From Pseudomonas sp. MRSN 12121 (GTDB lineage Bacteria > Pseudomonadota > Gammaproteobacteria > Pseudomonadales > Pseudomonadaceae), in NCBI RefSeq assembly GCF_000931465.1, contig NZ_CP010892.1:2356001-2420000 (forward strand): a DNA stretch of 64,000 bases. Direction: 5' to 3'. How positions within the stretch are numbered: position 1 is the first letter of the stretch; each line of letters begins with the position of its first letter. Shown here piece by piece: positions 33,505 through 42,531 of the stretch. Both the position numbers and the translations under genes were made by a program. The notes beneath the pieces were generated by a model, which searched no databases, was not told the DNA's origin, and was given only the letters and a program-made list of their open reading frames with translations.

Positions 33505-34473
33505 ATGTCAAAGCAAACGGTAACCCTGGGGACCGCCCCGACGGGCGTCGGCGGGGACACACCGCGCAGCGCCAACATCAAGATCAACGGCAACTTCGAC
33601 GAGCTTTATGCGGCCCTCGGCGCAACAGGATCTCCGTCAGCGCTGCCGACGGTGCTGCCGATCGCGCGGGGCGGCACGGGCGCGGATACCGCGGCAGGAG
33701 CACCCTGGCCAACGAAGTCAGCGTCGGGTATTGGCATGGTCGCTGCACCCGACGCGACAGGCTATGACTCGCCTGGGAACGCGCAAGTGGGAAGCCCGCA
33801 GGGTGGCGGAATGTACAAAGTTGCCGCCGGTCCTTCGTCCTCCGGCATTTCTTATGCATCGCTGGTTCGAGTTCCATATAACAACAACTATGAAGCCCAG
33901 ATCTTTTTCCCCATGGGCCTCTCCGTCAACAAGATGTATTTCCGGGTCTCGACAGGTGTCAATGGCGGCAATTTCGGGCTTGCGATGGAGGTCTACCACA
34001 CGGGCAACACAACCCGCGGTTCCGGCGGCGCGCTGTCCGCTGCTTCGCCGATCGTGCGCATTGCGAACGTCGCAGACAGCGTGCGCCGCGACCTCGACGA
34101 GCAGACGTTCGAGCCGGCCGGCGAGTGGGGCGTGGCGAACGATGAGGCGCGCGGTGTGAATGTTGAACGTCTGGGCGTCGGCGAGTATCGGGTGACCGGC
34201 AGCCTGGGCCTGGCCCTGGAAGGCTGGCGCACGCAGGATCCTTGTTCGCCGGACGGCGGCGGCACGCTCGGCATCACCGAGAGTGAACAGGCGGAAGACG
34301 GCACTGTGATTATCCGTCTGTTCAAGCAGCGCTGGACGCTCTCTGAAGACGGCGAAATGATCCCCGGCCGCGGGGCTCCGCTGGACGTTCCGCTCAACAG
34401 CTGGATCGATGTCCGGCTTGAAATGCCGAAGCCGGAACCGTCGCCACCGCCCGCCGCCCTTGAAACCGAATAA
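33505..34473 (+). CDS. Tail fibre protein
   Basis: A 322-residue protein starting MSKQTVTLGTAPTGVGGDTPRSANIKINGNFDELY, the usual N-terminal fibre attachment motif, then LPIARGGTGADTAA. The C-terminal part holds YHTGNT and SVRRDLDEQTFEPAGEWGVAN. It probably mediates host contact. No TR-like repeat is found here, so it is not a DGR target. Confidence 0.85.
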   Translation: MSKQTVTLGTAPTGVGGDTPRSANIKINGNFDELYAALGATGSPSALPTVLPIARGGTGADTAAGAPWPTKSASGIGMVAAPDATGYDSPGNAQVGSPQGGGMYKVAAGPSSSGISYASLVRVPYNNNYEAQIFFPMGLSVNKMYFRVSTGVNGGNFGLAMEVYHTGNTTRGSGGALSAASPIVRIANVADSVRRDLDEQTFEPAGEWGVANDEARGVNVERLGVGEYRVTGSLGLALEGWRTQDPCSPDGGGTLGITESEQAEDGTVIIRLFKQRWTLSEDGEMIPGRGAPLDVPLNSWIDVRLEMPKPEPSPPPAALETE

Positions 34474-34475
34474 CA

Positions 34476-34499
34476 GCCCGCCACTGAGCGGGCTTTTTC
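34476..34499 (+). terminator. Terminator after tail fibre gene
   Basis: AGCCCGC-cact-GAGCGGGCT is followed by TTTTCTT. It sits between the fibre stop and the endolysin. Confidence 0.65.
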
Positions 34500-34516
34500 T
34501 TGCCTGGAGAAAAGTG

Positions 34517-34942
34517 ATGACTGCAACCGAGAAAAACCGCGACATCCTCGCGCGCACGCTGTGGGGCGAAGCCCGCGGGGAAGGGCTGGCAGGGCAGATC
34601 GCCGTGGCCTGGACGATCCGCAACCGCGTGAACGATGGCCGGCCCAAGTCCTGGTGGGGCGAGGGCTATGCCGGCGTGTGCCAGGCGCCTTACCAGTTCA
34701 GCTGCTGGAACAAGAACGACCCGAACTATCCGTTCCTGAGCGGCGCTAAGCCGATCCCCGCCGGGCAGCTCGCGCAGGCTCAGCGTGCAGCTGATCAGGT
34801 TATGGGCGGCGCGGTGCCTGACCCAACCGGTGGCGCTACGCATTACTACGCGACAACCATGGCCAGGGCCCCGGCCTGGGCGGCGAAGGCCAGGCAAACG
34901 GTGCGCATCGGGCAGCACGTCTTCTTCAAGGACGTGCCGTGA
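34517..34942 (+). CDS. Endolysin, cell wall hydrolase SleB-like
   Basis: A 141-residue muralytic enzyme of the Hydrolase_2 (SleB/CwlJ) type: ILARTLWGEARGEGLAGQIAVAWTIRNRV (catalytic Glu in WGEARGEG), then YAGVCQAPYQFSCWNKND and GATHYYA. No signal peptide, so it depends on the holin. TGGAGAAAAG precedes the ATG. Confidence 0.92.
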   Translation: MTATEKNRDILARTLWGEARGEGLAGQIAVAWTIRNRVNDGRPKSWWGEGYAGVCQAPYQFSCWNKNDPNYPFLSGAKPIPAGQLAQAQRAADQVMGGAVPDPTGGATHYYATTMARAPAWAAKARQTVRIGQHVFFKDVP

Positions 34943-35460
34943 TGGCGCCGGTGCAGAAACTGCTGGGCGTGCTGGTGCTGGCGGTCCTGTTGATTTCCGC
35001 CGGCGCGGCAGCGGCCTGGAAGGCTCAGGCCTGGCGCTACGGGAAGCAGCTCGCCGAGCAGGCGCAACGTCACCAGGATGATCTTGCTGCGATCGCCAGC
35101 GCCGCCACCGCCCAGCAGCAGGCCGAACAGGACAAGCGCCTGGCCCTGGAGCAACAGCTGCAGGCCAACGACCAAACCCATTACCGAGCACTGAGCGATG
35201 CACAACGTGATCAAGGTCGCCTGCGCGACCGTCTTGCCACTGCTGATCTGCGCCTGTCAGTCCTTCTCGACGCCGCGGATTCCGCCAGTGGCTGCAACGC
35301 GCCTGCCACCGCCACCACCGGCGGCGTGGTTCATGGAGCCCCGCGCGCCCGACTTGACCCGGCGCATGCTCAACGAATTGTCGGCATCACCGACGACGGC
35401 GACCGGGGACTGATCGCCCTGCAGGCATGCCAGGATTACGTCAGGGCGCTGGGCCGCTGA
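34942..35460 (+). CDS. Spanin inner-membrane subunit, Rz-like
   Basis: A 172-residue type II membrane protein (LLGVLVLAVLLISAGAAAAW near the N-terminus) with a long Gln/Ala-rich periplasmic coiled-coil and late cysteines, matching DUF2514/Rz proteins. It bridges to the outer-membrane Rz1 and fuses the membranes at the last step of lysis. A second gene, Rz1, is nested in another frame. Confidence 0.87.
   Translation: MAPVQKLLGVLVLAVLLISAGAAAAWKAQAWRYGKQLAEQAQRHQDDLAAIASAATAQQQAEQDKRLALEQQLQANDQTHYRALSDAQRDQGRLRDRLATADLRLSVLLDAADSASGCNAPATATTGGVVHGAPRARLDPAHAQRIVGITDDGDRGLIALQACQDYVRALGR
35198..35413 (+). CDS. Spanin outer-membrane lipoprotein, Rz1-like, nested in Rz
   Basis: A 71-residue protein read in the +2 frame inside the Rz gene. 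It has a signal sequence with lipobox (LPLLICAC), a Pro-rich mature part (IPPVAATRLPPPPPAAW) and small size, all typical of Rz1. Nested Rz/Rz1 pairs are common in lambdoid phages. Confidence 0.83.
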   Translation: MHNVIKVACATVLPLLICACQSFSTPRIPPVAATRLPPPPPAAWFMEPRAPDLTRRMLNELSASPTTATGD

Positions 35461-35556
35461 TCCTCTCGATAAATTGGGGAGCTTCGCTCACGGTAGACCG
35501 ATGGACATTCCATTCGTCAGTGCCCGATTGATGGTCGGCGCCTTGTGAGTAGCATG

Positions 35557-35572
35557 CTGTATTTTTATACAG
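35557..35572 (+). promoter_or_regulatory. LexA (SOS) box
   Basis: CTGTATTTTTATACAG is a near-perfect CTGTA-N6-TACAG LexA site. It lies 13 nt before the ATG of the last prophage gene. Confidence 0.8.
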
Positions 35573-35585
35573 TGTAGAGCTTGCC

Positions 35586-35879
35586 ATGTACTTCCTGATT
35601 ACCCCTCGCCGTCGCAATAGGGTCGCGCTGTCGAAAGAAGAGCTCAGGCGAACGCCGCCGGTTAAGGGCGATATTCACATCTACGAGTGTCGGAACGAGC
35701 AGCTTGGCCGGGCTACTTTCAGTGCATGGGTTTTCAATTCAGGGTCAGGGCCTGACATTCTCCCGCAGCTTCATGACGTGAAAATCACCGGCATGGCCCA
35801 GGGCGGGATGAACTTGAATGGCATCGAGCAGATTGGCGACGTGTTCTATGCGCAATCGTGGTGGTGTCGTGCTGAGTGA
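35586..35879 (+). CDS. SOS-controlled hypothetical protein at prophage right end
   Basis: A 97-residue protein, MYFLITPRRRNRVALSKEELRRTPPVKGDIHIYECRNEQLGR. Basic at the N-terminus, beta-rich later, with two Trp-Trp/Cys residues at the end. The LexA box 13 nt upstream makes it damage-inducible. Between the lysis genes and attR, it is a likely moron. Function unknown. Confidence 0.65.
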   Translation: MYFLITPRRRNRVALSKEELRRTPPVKGDIHIYECRNEQLGRATFSAWVFNSGSGPDILPQLHDVKITGMAQGGMNLNGIEQIGDVFYAQSWWCRAE

Positions 35880-36050
35880 GGTGGGGGGGGGAGCTTTGTT
35901 CGGTCGGCAGGACGCCGGAGGAGGGATGCGCAAAACCTATGCTGCAGGCCGCGTATTATCGTTTGCATAAGCACAAATTTTATTGAATTTTGCGGGGTGA
36001 AATTTAGGTATTTTTTCTTTTAATTCAGTGGCTTAGACTTCTAACGGTAT

Positions 36051-36099
36051 AAGCATGGGGTGCTAGGGGTCGAGTGTTCGAATCACTCCGTCCCGACCA
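36051..36099 (+). other. Prophage attachment site attR: tRNA-Pro(GGG) 3' fragment
   Basis: The sequence reads as the anticodon loop (CATGGGGTGC, anticodon GGG), variable region, a perfect T-arm (GAGTG-TTCGAAT-CACTC) and the 3' acceptor strand CGTCCCGA-CCA of a tRNA-Pro. The 5' half is absent upstream. This is the pattern left when a phage uses a tRNA 3' end as attB. The intact tRNA should be at attL, outside the window. Confidence 0.8.
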
Positions 36100-36115
36100 T
36101 ATTTTTCAATGACTT

Positions 36116-36142
36116 AGCCCAATCTGAAAAGGTTGGGCTTTT
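36116..36142 (+). terminator. Terminator after tRNA-Pro fragment
   Basis: AGCCCAA-tctgaaaagg-TTGGGCT is followed by TTTTCATTT. It fits the native terminator of the tRNA gene. Confidence 0.75.
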
Positions 36143-36385
36143 TCATTTGTGGGGACATTTTTGGGAGTTCATCCTGTCCTCCTCTTCGAAAGCGTCAGCA
36201 CAGGCCGCGTGAGTCCGTAGCTGAGACTCTATTGCAGGGTCAATCAGCTTCTCAAAACTTCGCGTCATGGCTGTGTTGCTTTCGCTCAGTCCGCGCTGTT
36301 GGTCGATAACCGACTTGGCTAAGGTATCGAACAGCACCAGGCGCTCGTTGCCATTCTTTACGCCGAATCGCTCGCTACGGCTGTC
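36143..36385 (-). pseudogene. 3' fragment of an unknown gene next to attR
   Basis: The minus-strand frame runs FDSRSERFGVKNGNERLVLFDTLAKSV and on through SFEKLIDPAIES to MNSQKCPHK. It has no start at its upstream end, so it looks like the C-terminal 80 residues of a larger protein. Next to an attachment site an integrase tail is possible, but no catalytic motif is in the remaining part. Confidence 0.4.
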
Positions 36386-36399
36386 AAAGTCGAAAGGGG

Positions 36400-37107
36400 A
36401 TCAGAAAAAACCTGGTCTCAGCTCCGGCACCTGCATTTCCCAATCTCACCTCAAGTACAGACCTACTATTCACGGCCCCGTGTTTACCTTGAAGGGACAT
36501 CTTCTGCAGGTACGTTGGTAGTTCTCCCAAGGGGATCCGCAGTTGTGGCATTTGCCATGGGGATCCTTGCCCGCGGTAAGCATGCTTCAGGTTCGTTCGG
36601 AATTGTATTCGGGGCGGGAGGCGAGACGCTGGATAGAGTTGCGCCGCTCGACGGCTTAGCACGTTCGTAAAGGGGTGAGAGTGTTGGCCGGGACGAGTAG
36701 GGCACTTCGGAAACGTCTCGCAGACATGTCGGCGCTGCCGCTCTTGTTATTGCTACGTTGCTCAGTCTGTTTTCCTGGTTATCCGATGACTGCACTATGG
36801 GCTGTGGCGAATTGCTTCCGAATTGTGGGTTAGCGCATCCATTCGATGCAGAAACGCCTCATCCTTGCATTTGACCGACTTGCCATGAGTTGCCCCCTTA
36901 CGCTCATGGCGGCGAGGTTTTCTTGCTGCTGAATAGCTTCTCCCAGGCCTCAGGGAGGATGTCTCATCTGCCTTGAATAGGCGGAAGCGTTTCCGGTGTC
37001 CGGCGGTGTGTGGTTCGCTGCCTGCCGATCATGGGGGTATTGTGAATGTTACAGGCAGCGAGCGCCTCGACCTCGACGAGCAAGTCTTCGAGGAGGCAGG
37101 CGCCTAG
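36400..37107 (+). pseudogene. Degraded phage-derived sequence, including tail-fibre scrap
   Basis: No intact gene. A plus-strand frame at about 36470-36660 reads YYSRPRVYLEGTSSAGTLVV and on to LDRVAPLDGLARS, protein-like but without a start. At 37048-37107 the text ERLDLDEQVFEEAGA is similar to the DSVRRDLDEQTFEPAGEWG part of the tail fibre at 34.1 kb. Together these suggest the remains of an older prophage. Confidence 0.45.
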
Positions 37108-37109
37108 GA

Positions 37110-38300
37110 TTAGCTGATTGGGATAGTACCTGGTTTAACCAGTCTGACTTTTTCATGCGATCCGCGATTCATGTAGCCTAATAATTTGTTTCTAATGAAA
37201 TCACTCAATCGAACCTCTAGGTATTTATGCGAGAGGGTAGCAAAAAATATGGAAAGCCCGACTACAACCAAAGAAAAGCTGGGGTCTCTTATGTATTCCC
37301 TAAAACTTGTCTCCCACAGCACGTCGAAGACCGGCTTGACGAAGAACGGATGAATCAGATATAGCGAATAAGATATGTTGCCGACCCAGATTAGCCATGC
37401 CGGGAACTTTAGGTGCACGGTCTTGCTGGTAATAGTCAGGGCGAGGAACATAAGGGCCAGTGACCATCCCCACTCGTTAAGTCCCATGCCGAACGAAAGC
37501 TTTGAGAGATTTGCCCATACGGCGATTGCCGCAGTAAGTGCACAAAGAAAGATTGCGAAAGATTTATTTTCGATTTTGAATTTAGAGAAATATATCAAGC
37601 CGATCGCAACCCCGGCAGCAAACTCCCAAATCAGCGGAGAGGTGAGGAGTGCGAGGTAAGACTTAAACCCATAGTTGACACGAGCATCCAGAGAGGGTGT
37701 TAAGCCATAGGCCAATGGCAGAGCAATCAGGGTTGCGGAGATTAAGGAGAAGAAGATGAGCCATCTGAACGTCCTGAAAACCAAACAGAATGCAAATAAA
37801 GCGTAGAAATAGATTTCGTAATTCAAAGACCATCCAGGGTATAGGGCGCTCCCTCCGAGTAGTGGTGCCAGCTCAGAATCCATGTTTAACGGAATGAAAA
37901 TGATGGAAACCAATACGTCCCATATGGAATAGGGGAAATGTGCTCCTAGAAAACTATCGACTACAGTAACGGTGGCCCAAAATATTATGGTTAAGATGGC
38001 GTAAGTAGGCCAGACTCTAGAAAGACGCTTTATTAGGAAGATAAGTGAGCTTTTTGCTGATGACTCGACGCCTCTTGTTGAGTACGCCATGATGAATCCA
38101 CTGATTATGAAGAATAATGGTACCCCAGCACCACCGCCCGAAAAGAGCCAGTAATAAATTCCAGAGTCCTTTGGTATGTTCTGTTGCTGTATTGTGTGAA
38201 GCATTAAAACCATTAAGGCAGCTATTCCGCGTAAGGCTTGGATGAAGTCCAATTTACCATCGCGGTTATTTATGTTGACGCTAGAGTTGGCAGCAGTCAT
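37110..38300 (-). CDS. Acyltransferase 3 family membrane protein (O-antigen acetylase-like)
   Basis: A 396-residue integral membrane acyltransferase with about ten membrane helices. Family motifs are LDFIQALRGIAALMVLMLH (residues 17-35, R and H conserved) and GVPLFFIISGFIMAYS. These enzymes O-acylate lipopolysaccharide, exopolysaccharide or peptidoglycan. The gene is clearly AT-richer than both flanks and is framed by two tRNA-Pro 3' fragments, so it was probably brought by a phage. In temperate phages such genes change the surface receptor (seroconversion); that role is inferred. Confidence 0.85.
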   Translation of the reverse strand: MTAANSSVNINNRDGKLDFIQALRGIAALMVLMLHTIQQQNIPKDSGIYYWLFSGGGAGVPLFFIISGFIMAYSTRGVESSAKSSLIFLIKRLSRVWPTYAILTIIFWATVTVVDSFLGAHFPYSIWDVLVSIIFIPLNMDSELAPLLGGSALYPGWSLNYEIYFYALFAFCLVFRTFRWLIFFSLISATLIALPLAYGLTPSLDARVNYGFKSYLALLTSPLIWEFAAGVAIGLIYFSKFKIENKSFAIFLCALTAAIAVWANLSKLSFGMGLNEWGWSLALMFLALTITSKTVHLKFPAWLIWVGNISYSLYLIHPFFVKPVFDVLWETSFREYIRDPSFSLVVVGLSIFFATLSHKYLEVRLSDFIRNKLLGYMNRGSHEKVRLVKPGTIPIS

Positions 38301-38850
38301 GAAGAGCCGTCCGAAAGCATTGATTTTTTAAGTGCTGAATGTGAGGACCCAGGCAGGCCCGGCAAGGTGGCCGGTATTTTCAGTCTTTTCTCTGAGAATT
38401 GATAGCTTATAGCTACCTCCCATGAGGCTAGTCGATGACGAAAACGGGACGCTCATGGCCGCAGTTGATGATCAATCCAGAGTAGTAGGCATAGATTGTG
38501 GCGTAGCGTTAAAGCTGAACTGAAATGAAACGGCCAGACGTCATGCCCTGTTTTGAGGCTGGGGATAATGAGAGACGATTGCCTCGCTGTGCTTACGTCT
38601 TCGCCTGACTATGCGCAGCTATATTGTCGGCTTCCGGATCTCATCTTCCAGCAAAGCGATATGTTGACTGCAGGTAATTAGGCGACGAGTTGTGGGATGG
38701 GATTGCATTATTTTTGGTCAGCCGAGTGCTGGAGAAGAGCGAGGAGTTTTTCGGGGATTAGTGAAGTGCGGTTTGGTCCGCACGGCGTCGTTTGCAGTAA
38801 GCATAGGTAAGGTCGAGTAAAATCAGCACGTTATGTGCATGTTCAGGTAT
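38301..38850. other. AT-rich non-coding stretch
   Basis: No supported gene. One 37-codon ATG frame (38568-38681, MRDDCLAVLTSSPDYAQLY) is the only coding-like piece and has no clear ribosome site. Confidence 0.5.
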
Positions 38851-38892
38851 AGGGTGCTAGGGGCGAGTGTTCGGATCATTCCATCCCGATCC
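38851..38892 (+). other. Degenerate second tRNA-Pro 3' fragment (old att site)
   Basis: This copy repeats the attR sequence at 36051-36099 from the AGGGTGCTAGGGG region through the T-arm to CATCCCGATCC, with several point changes and one deletion. CCA has become TCC, and the T-arm keeps GAGTG but not its full complement. It marks the far edge of the acyltransferase segment. Confidence 0.7.
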
Positions 38893-38900
38893 TATTCTTA

Positions 38901-38938
38901 AAAGAGATCGAGCACTTGGTTGGCTGATCTCTTTTTTC
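38901..38938 (+). terminator. Terminator after second tRNA-Pro fragment
   Basis: AAAGAGATC and GATCTCTTTTTT enclose a 16-17 nt loop. Placed like the terminator that follows the first tRNA fragment. Confidence 0.65.
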
Positions 38939-38983
38939 GTTCAGGGCTGCGCAAAATCTGCGTAAACCCTTCAGTGCCCCAGC

Positions 38984-39016
38984 AAAAAAAAGCCCACCCA
39001 ACGGTGGGCCCTTTTT
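38984..39016. terminator. Terminator of the lipase gene
   Basis: GCCCACC-caac-GGTGGGC with an A tract on the left and CTTTTTATTT on the right. It works in both directions and lies just past the lipase stop. Confidence 0.8.
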
Positions 39017-39058
39017 ATTTCCGGGCGGGTTCCGGCGGTTAGACGTAGCCGTCGAGCT

Positions 39059-40918
39059 TCAGACCAGGCTGATCATATCCGCGCTCAGTTGCGCGGGGTT
39101 GAAGCCGACCAAGGTGATGCTGCTGTCGCCGGCGACGATCAGGCTGTCGCTGCCTTGCTGGCTGGTGGCGCCGATGACGGCAGCCGCGGAGGCGAACAGG
39201 GACTTGGAGAACACCAACTGATCGAATCCGTTCTGGTGAACGTTGAAGTCGCTGATCCGGTCGTGGCCGAAGCCGCCCTGGTCGAAGACGAACAGGTCGC
39301 TGCCGACACCCCCGCTGAGGGTGTCGTTGCCCTGGCCGCCCACCAGTACGTCGTTCTGGGCTCCACCATAGAGGGCATCGTCGCCACTGCCACCGAGCAG
39401 GACGTCGTTGCCGTCGCCCCCGTGCAGCAGATCGTTGCCGGCGCCTCCTTCAAGCCGATCGTTGCCGCCCTGGCCGAAGATCAGGTCGCGGGCGGCGGTG
39501 CCTTTCAGGGTGTCTGCCAGTTGTGTGCCTTCGGTGGCCCTGGCGTAGCTCTTGTCCGCGCCGAACAGGCCTTCGTAGTCGAGCTTGCCGCTGGTTACGG
39601 TATAGGCCGGGGTCAGCACCTGGCCCACGCTGCCGAAGAGGCCGCCGACGATGGGCAGGTCGCCCAGGGCATTGGCCAGGCTGGTTTCGAACTCGACATG
39701 TTCGACACCGTGCAATTCCTTGAGGCCATAACGTCCGCTGGTGTCGTTGAGAAACAGGCTGCCATCGCTCAGGCGGACGGCTTCGTAGCTGGACGCGGCG
39801 CCCTTGAGGAAAACTTTGTCGTCGCCAGCGCCGGCCGCGACTATGTCGGTACCCGTGCTGACCCTGAAGCTGTCGTTGCCGGCAAACCCGTCGAGGAAGT
39901 CATCGTTGCTGCCGTCCTGCAGTTTGTCGTCGCTGCCCGTGCCGAGGAGGAAGGCCGGGGTGCCGAAGTGGTTGGAGGTCGCGGTCTGTTTGTCGCTGAC
40001 CCAGGTGAAGGCTCGGCTGACCGGGTCGAGGTTGCTGATGACGATGGTGCTATCGCGCTCGATGTAGTCGTAGAACGTCGATTGGCCGATGCGCTGGATG
40101 GGGTTGATGAAAATACCTTCGATGTGCGCGACCCAGCCGCTGAGATTGGCCACGGAGAAGGGCCCGTTGGGCCAGGTGGGCAGGGAGTAGACCGTGTCGA
40201 ACAGCACGATGTTGTCGGTGCTCGAGCTGTAGTTGGCGTCGCTGCCTTTCAGGGCGTCGATGATGGCGCCGCCCAGGTCGGTCTGCTCGCCGATGAGCCG
40301 GTGCACGATGTCGTTCTCGAAGCCGAAGTTGAAGATGCCGTCGTCGTTGCCGACTTTGGGCGAGGCCATGCCGAAGTAGTCCGAGTCCTTGAAGAAGCCG
40401 TCGGCCAGGGTGTCCTTGCCCAGGTACATGCTGTTGGTCACGGAGCCGCCCTGGCTGTAGCCGGTGACCAGTACATCCTTGCCTGTCAGGTTATGGCCGG
40501 TGGCGTAGTCCTTGATCGAGTCGAGCAGGTAGTCGTAGCCACGGATATAGGAGTTGTCGATCATTGCCGGGTATCCCAGCAGGTCCGTCAGCGAGTTGGT
40601 GCCGGCGATCGAGAAGCCCATTTTGATCAGTTGGCCGCTGTCGTTGTACTGGCCGAACACCCTGGCCTGGGAGCCGAATACGTTCTCGCCCTTGAAGCTG
40701 CCGGTAAGGTCGAGATGACTGCTGTCGACGTTCAGCTCGCTGGCGCTGATTTCGCGCCAGCCCTGGGGCAGGGCGAAGGTGTTGCCTTCGCCCAGGACCG
40801 CCCCGGGTATGTTGTAGAGCGCCCCTACCGTCGCTACACCGCTGGTGTAGGTGGCAAGGTTCCAGGCATCTGAAATTAGGACCCGACCGTCTTGGCCCTT
40901 GTAGTCGAATATCGCCAT
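39059..40918 (-). CDS. RTX lipase/polyurethanase-like esterase, type I secreted
   Basis: A 619-residue extracellular lipase. The N-terminal alpha/beta-hydrolase (about 1-400) has the nucleophile motif GYSQG (S155) after [11 protein letters not shown]. Then come RTX nonapeptide repeats (GGxGxDxxx type, clustered about 500-570) that bind Ca2+, and an uncleaved C-terminal type I signal ending in a hydrophobic stretch (SADMISLV). No N-terminal signal peptide. It resembles the I.3 lipases and PueA/PueB polyurethane esterases of Pseudomonas. The ATG at 40918 ([11 protein letters not shown]) is the family start. No transporter genes are adjacent. Confidence 0.92.
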   Translation of the reverse strand: MAIFDYKGQDGRVLISDAWNLATYTSGVATVGALYNIPGAVLGEGNTFALPQGWREISASELNVDSSHLDLTGSFKGENVFGSQARVFGQYNDSGQLIKMGFSIAGTNSLTDLLGYPAMIDNSYIRGYDYLLDSIKDYATGHNLTGKDVLVTGYSQGGSVTNSMYLGKDTLADGFFKDSDYFGMASPKVGNDDGIFNFGFENDIVHRLIGEQTDLGGAIIDALKGSDANYSSSTDNIVLFDTVYSLPTWPNGPFSVANLSGWVAHIEGIFINPIQRIGQSTFYDYIERDSTIVISNLDPVSRAFTWVSDKQTATSNHFGTPAFLLGTGSDDKLQDGSNDDFLDGFAGNDSFRVSTGTDIVAAGAGDDKVFLKGAASSYEAVRLSDGSLFLNDTSGRYGLKELHGVEHVEFETSLANALGDLPIVGGLFGSVGQVLTPAYTVTSGKLDYEGLFGADKSYARATEGTQLADTLKGTAARDLIFGQGGNDRLEGGAGNDLLHGGDGNDVLLGGSGDDALYGGAQNDVLVGGQGNDTLSGGVGSDLFVFDQGGFGHDRISDFNVHQNGFDQLVFSKSLFASAAAVIGATSQQGSDSLIVAGDSSITLVGFNPAQLSADMISLV

Positions 40919-41262
40919 GGTTCGTTTTCCCTCACAAACTTGAGAAGTCATGAAAAAAAACAAGAGCTGAAGTCTTCTTGTTCTTCTTCGCTCGGATTTC
41001 GAAGCCGGGTGGGGCGCTCCGGAATCTGCGCTCAAGCTACCCATTCATGAGGAAGGTGTGGGGCCTGCGATTTTAAGTTGGCACGATCGTCCTTAAAAAA
41101 GCCGGATCCAGCCGCTAGAAAACCCGCTTTATTACCGTCCGGTTATCTTGACGCTGGCTCGCGGCTACCCATGCTCGATGGCCCAGGCCCTGCGGGGGGA
41201 AACCAGCGAAGGATGCAGCGAACCCGTGCTGCAACCTTCACCGGTCGAATCGTGAACGGCGA
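40919..41262. other. Intergenic region upstream of the lipase
   Basis: 344 bp between the lipase start and the ketosynthase stop, with no convincing gene. It must hold the lipase promoter on the minus strand. No operator was recognised. Confidence 0.5.
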
Positions 41263-42531
41263 TTACGCCCAGCGCCGGAACAGCACGCTGGCGTTCACCC
41301 CGCCAAAGCCGAAGCCGTTGGACAAGGCGTATTCCATTGCCATTGCCTGGGCCTGGCCGCGAATCAGGTTGAGGCCTTCGGCGCTGGGGTCCGGGGCTTC
41401 CAGGTTGAGGGTGGCGGGGGCGATCTGGTCGCGCAGCGCCAGGACGGTGAAGATCGCTTCGATGCCGCCCGCAGCGCCGAGCAGGTGGCCGGTGGCCGAC
41501 TTGGTCGAGGCGATGGCCAATGGGCTGTCGTTGCCGAACACTCGCTTGATCGCCGCCAGCTCGCCCTTGTCGCCCACCGGGGTGGAGGTGGCGTGGGCAT
41601 TCAGGTGCTGGACCTGGGACGGTTCGACGCCGGCCTGGCGCAGCGCCTGCTGCATGGCCCGGCGGGCACCGTCGCCATCTTCGGGGCCGGCGGTCATGTG
41701 GTAGGCATCGGCGCTGGTGCCGTAGCCCACCAGTTCGGCGATCGGCGTAGCACCTCGGGCCAGGGCATGTTCCAGCTCCTCGATCACCAGCAGGCCGGCG
41801 CCTTCGCCCATCACGAAACCGTCGCGCGCCTGGTCGAAGGGCCGCGAAGCGCGTTCCGGGGTGTCATTGAAGTCGCTCGACAGGGCGCGCGCGGCGGCGA
41901 AGCCGGCGAGGCTGACCCGGTGAATCGTGGCTTCCGCGCCGCCGCAGACGGCGACATCGATCTCCCCGGCCCGGATCATCCGCGCGGCGTCGCCGATCGC
42001 CTGCACGCCGGCGGCGCAGGCAGTGACCGGTGTCCCCAGCGGCCCCTTGAAACCGTACTGGATCGACACATGGCCGGCGGCCATGTTGCTCAGGAAGGAC
42101 GGAATGGTGAACGGCGAAAGGCGCCGCGGCCCCTTGCTGTCGGTGGTGCGCACCGCGTCGGCGATGGCCGGGAAACCGCCCACGCCCGTGGCGATGATGG
42201 TGGCGGTCCGCTCCTGCGCCTCGGCAGTCTGCGGCGCCCAGCCGGCCTGGGCCAGCGCCTCTTGCGCGGCGGCCAGGGCGAAGAGGATGAAACGGTCCAT
42301 CTTGCGTTGTTCCTTGGGCGCCAGGACGGCGTCCGGATCGAAGCCGGCCTGCGGGTCTTCGAGGCGATCGGGCACCTGGCCGCCGATGCTGATCGGCAGG
42401 TCGCCGACCAGTGCTTCCGGTAGCCGGCGGATGCCCGATTGGCCGGCCAGCAAGCGTTGCCAGATCTGTTCGACGCCGCAGCCCAGCGGGGTCACTGCGC
42501 CCATGCCGGTGACGACAATGCGTTTGTTCAT
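41263..42531 (-). CDS. Beta-ketoacyl-ACP synthase, FabF-like
   Basis: A 422-residue condensing enzyme that elongates acyl-ACP with malonyl-ACP. It has the nucleophile C172 in VTACAAG and the two catalytic His in NAHATSTPVGD and KSATGHLLGAAG. The C-terminal GFGFGGVNAS loop is family-typical. It is not in a fab cluster and has no ACP next to it, and it faces an HxlR regulator, so it is likely a dedicated or stress-induced paralogue. The ATG at 42531 (MNKRIVVTGMGAVTPLG) is the family start. Confidence 0.93.
   Translation of the reverse strand: MNKRIVVTGMGAVTPLGCGVEQIWQRLLAGQSGIRRLPEALVGDLPISIGGQVPDRLEDPQAGFDPDAVLAPKEQRKMDRFILFALAAAQEALAQAGWAPQTAEAQERTATIIATGVGGFPAIADAVRTTDSKGPRRLSPFTIPSFLSNMAAGHVSIQYGFKGPLGTPVTACAAGVQAIGDAARMIRAGEIDVAVCGGAEATIHRVSLAGFAAARALSSDFNDTPERASRPFDQARDGFVMGEGAGLLVIEELEHALARGATPIAELVGYGTSADAYHMTAGPEDGDGARRAMQQALRQAGVEPSQVQHLNAHATSTPVGDKGELAAIKRVFGNDSPLAIASTKSATGHLLGAAGGIEAIFTVLALRDQIAPATLNLEAPDPSAEGLNLIRGQAQAMAMEYALSNGFGFGGVNASVLFRRWA

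Noticed and set aside
33505..34473. Tail fibre as a possible third DGR target
   Set aside because: No stretch resembling the template repeat (MDFE.GWL or ERLVRPVR region) is present in it.
36051..36099. Complete tRNA gene
   Set aside because: Only the anticodon loop, T-arm and 3' acceptor strand are present; the matching 5' acceptor strand and D-arm are missing upstream.
39089..40873. 594-codon plus-strand open frame opposite the lipase
   Set aside because: It is the antisense shadow of a high-GC, repeat-rich RTX gene; composition (Val/Ala/Gln/Gly-rich) and lack of a ribosome site show it is not coding.
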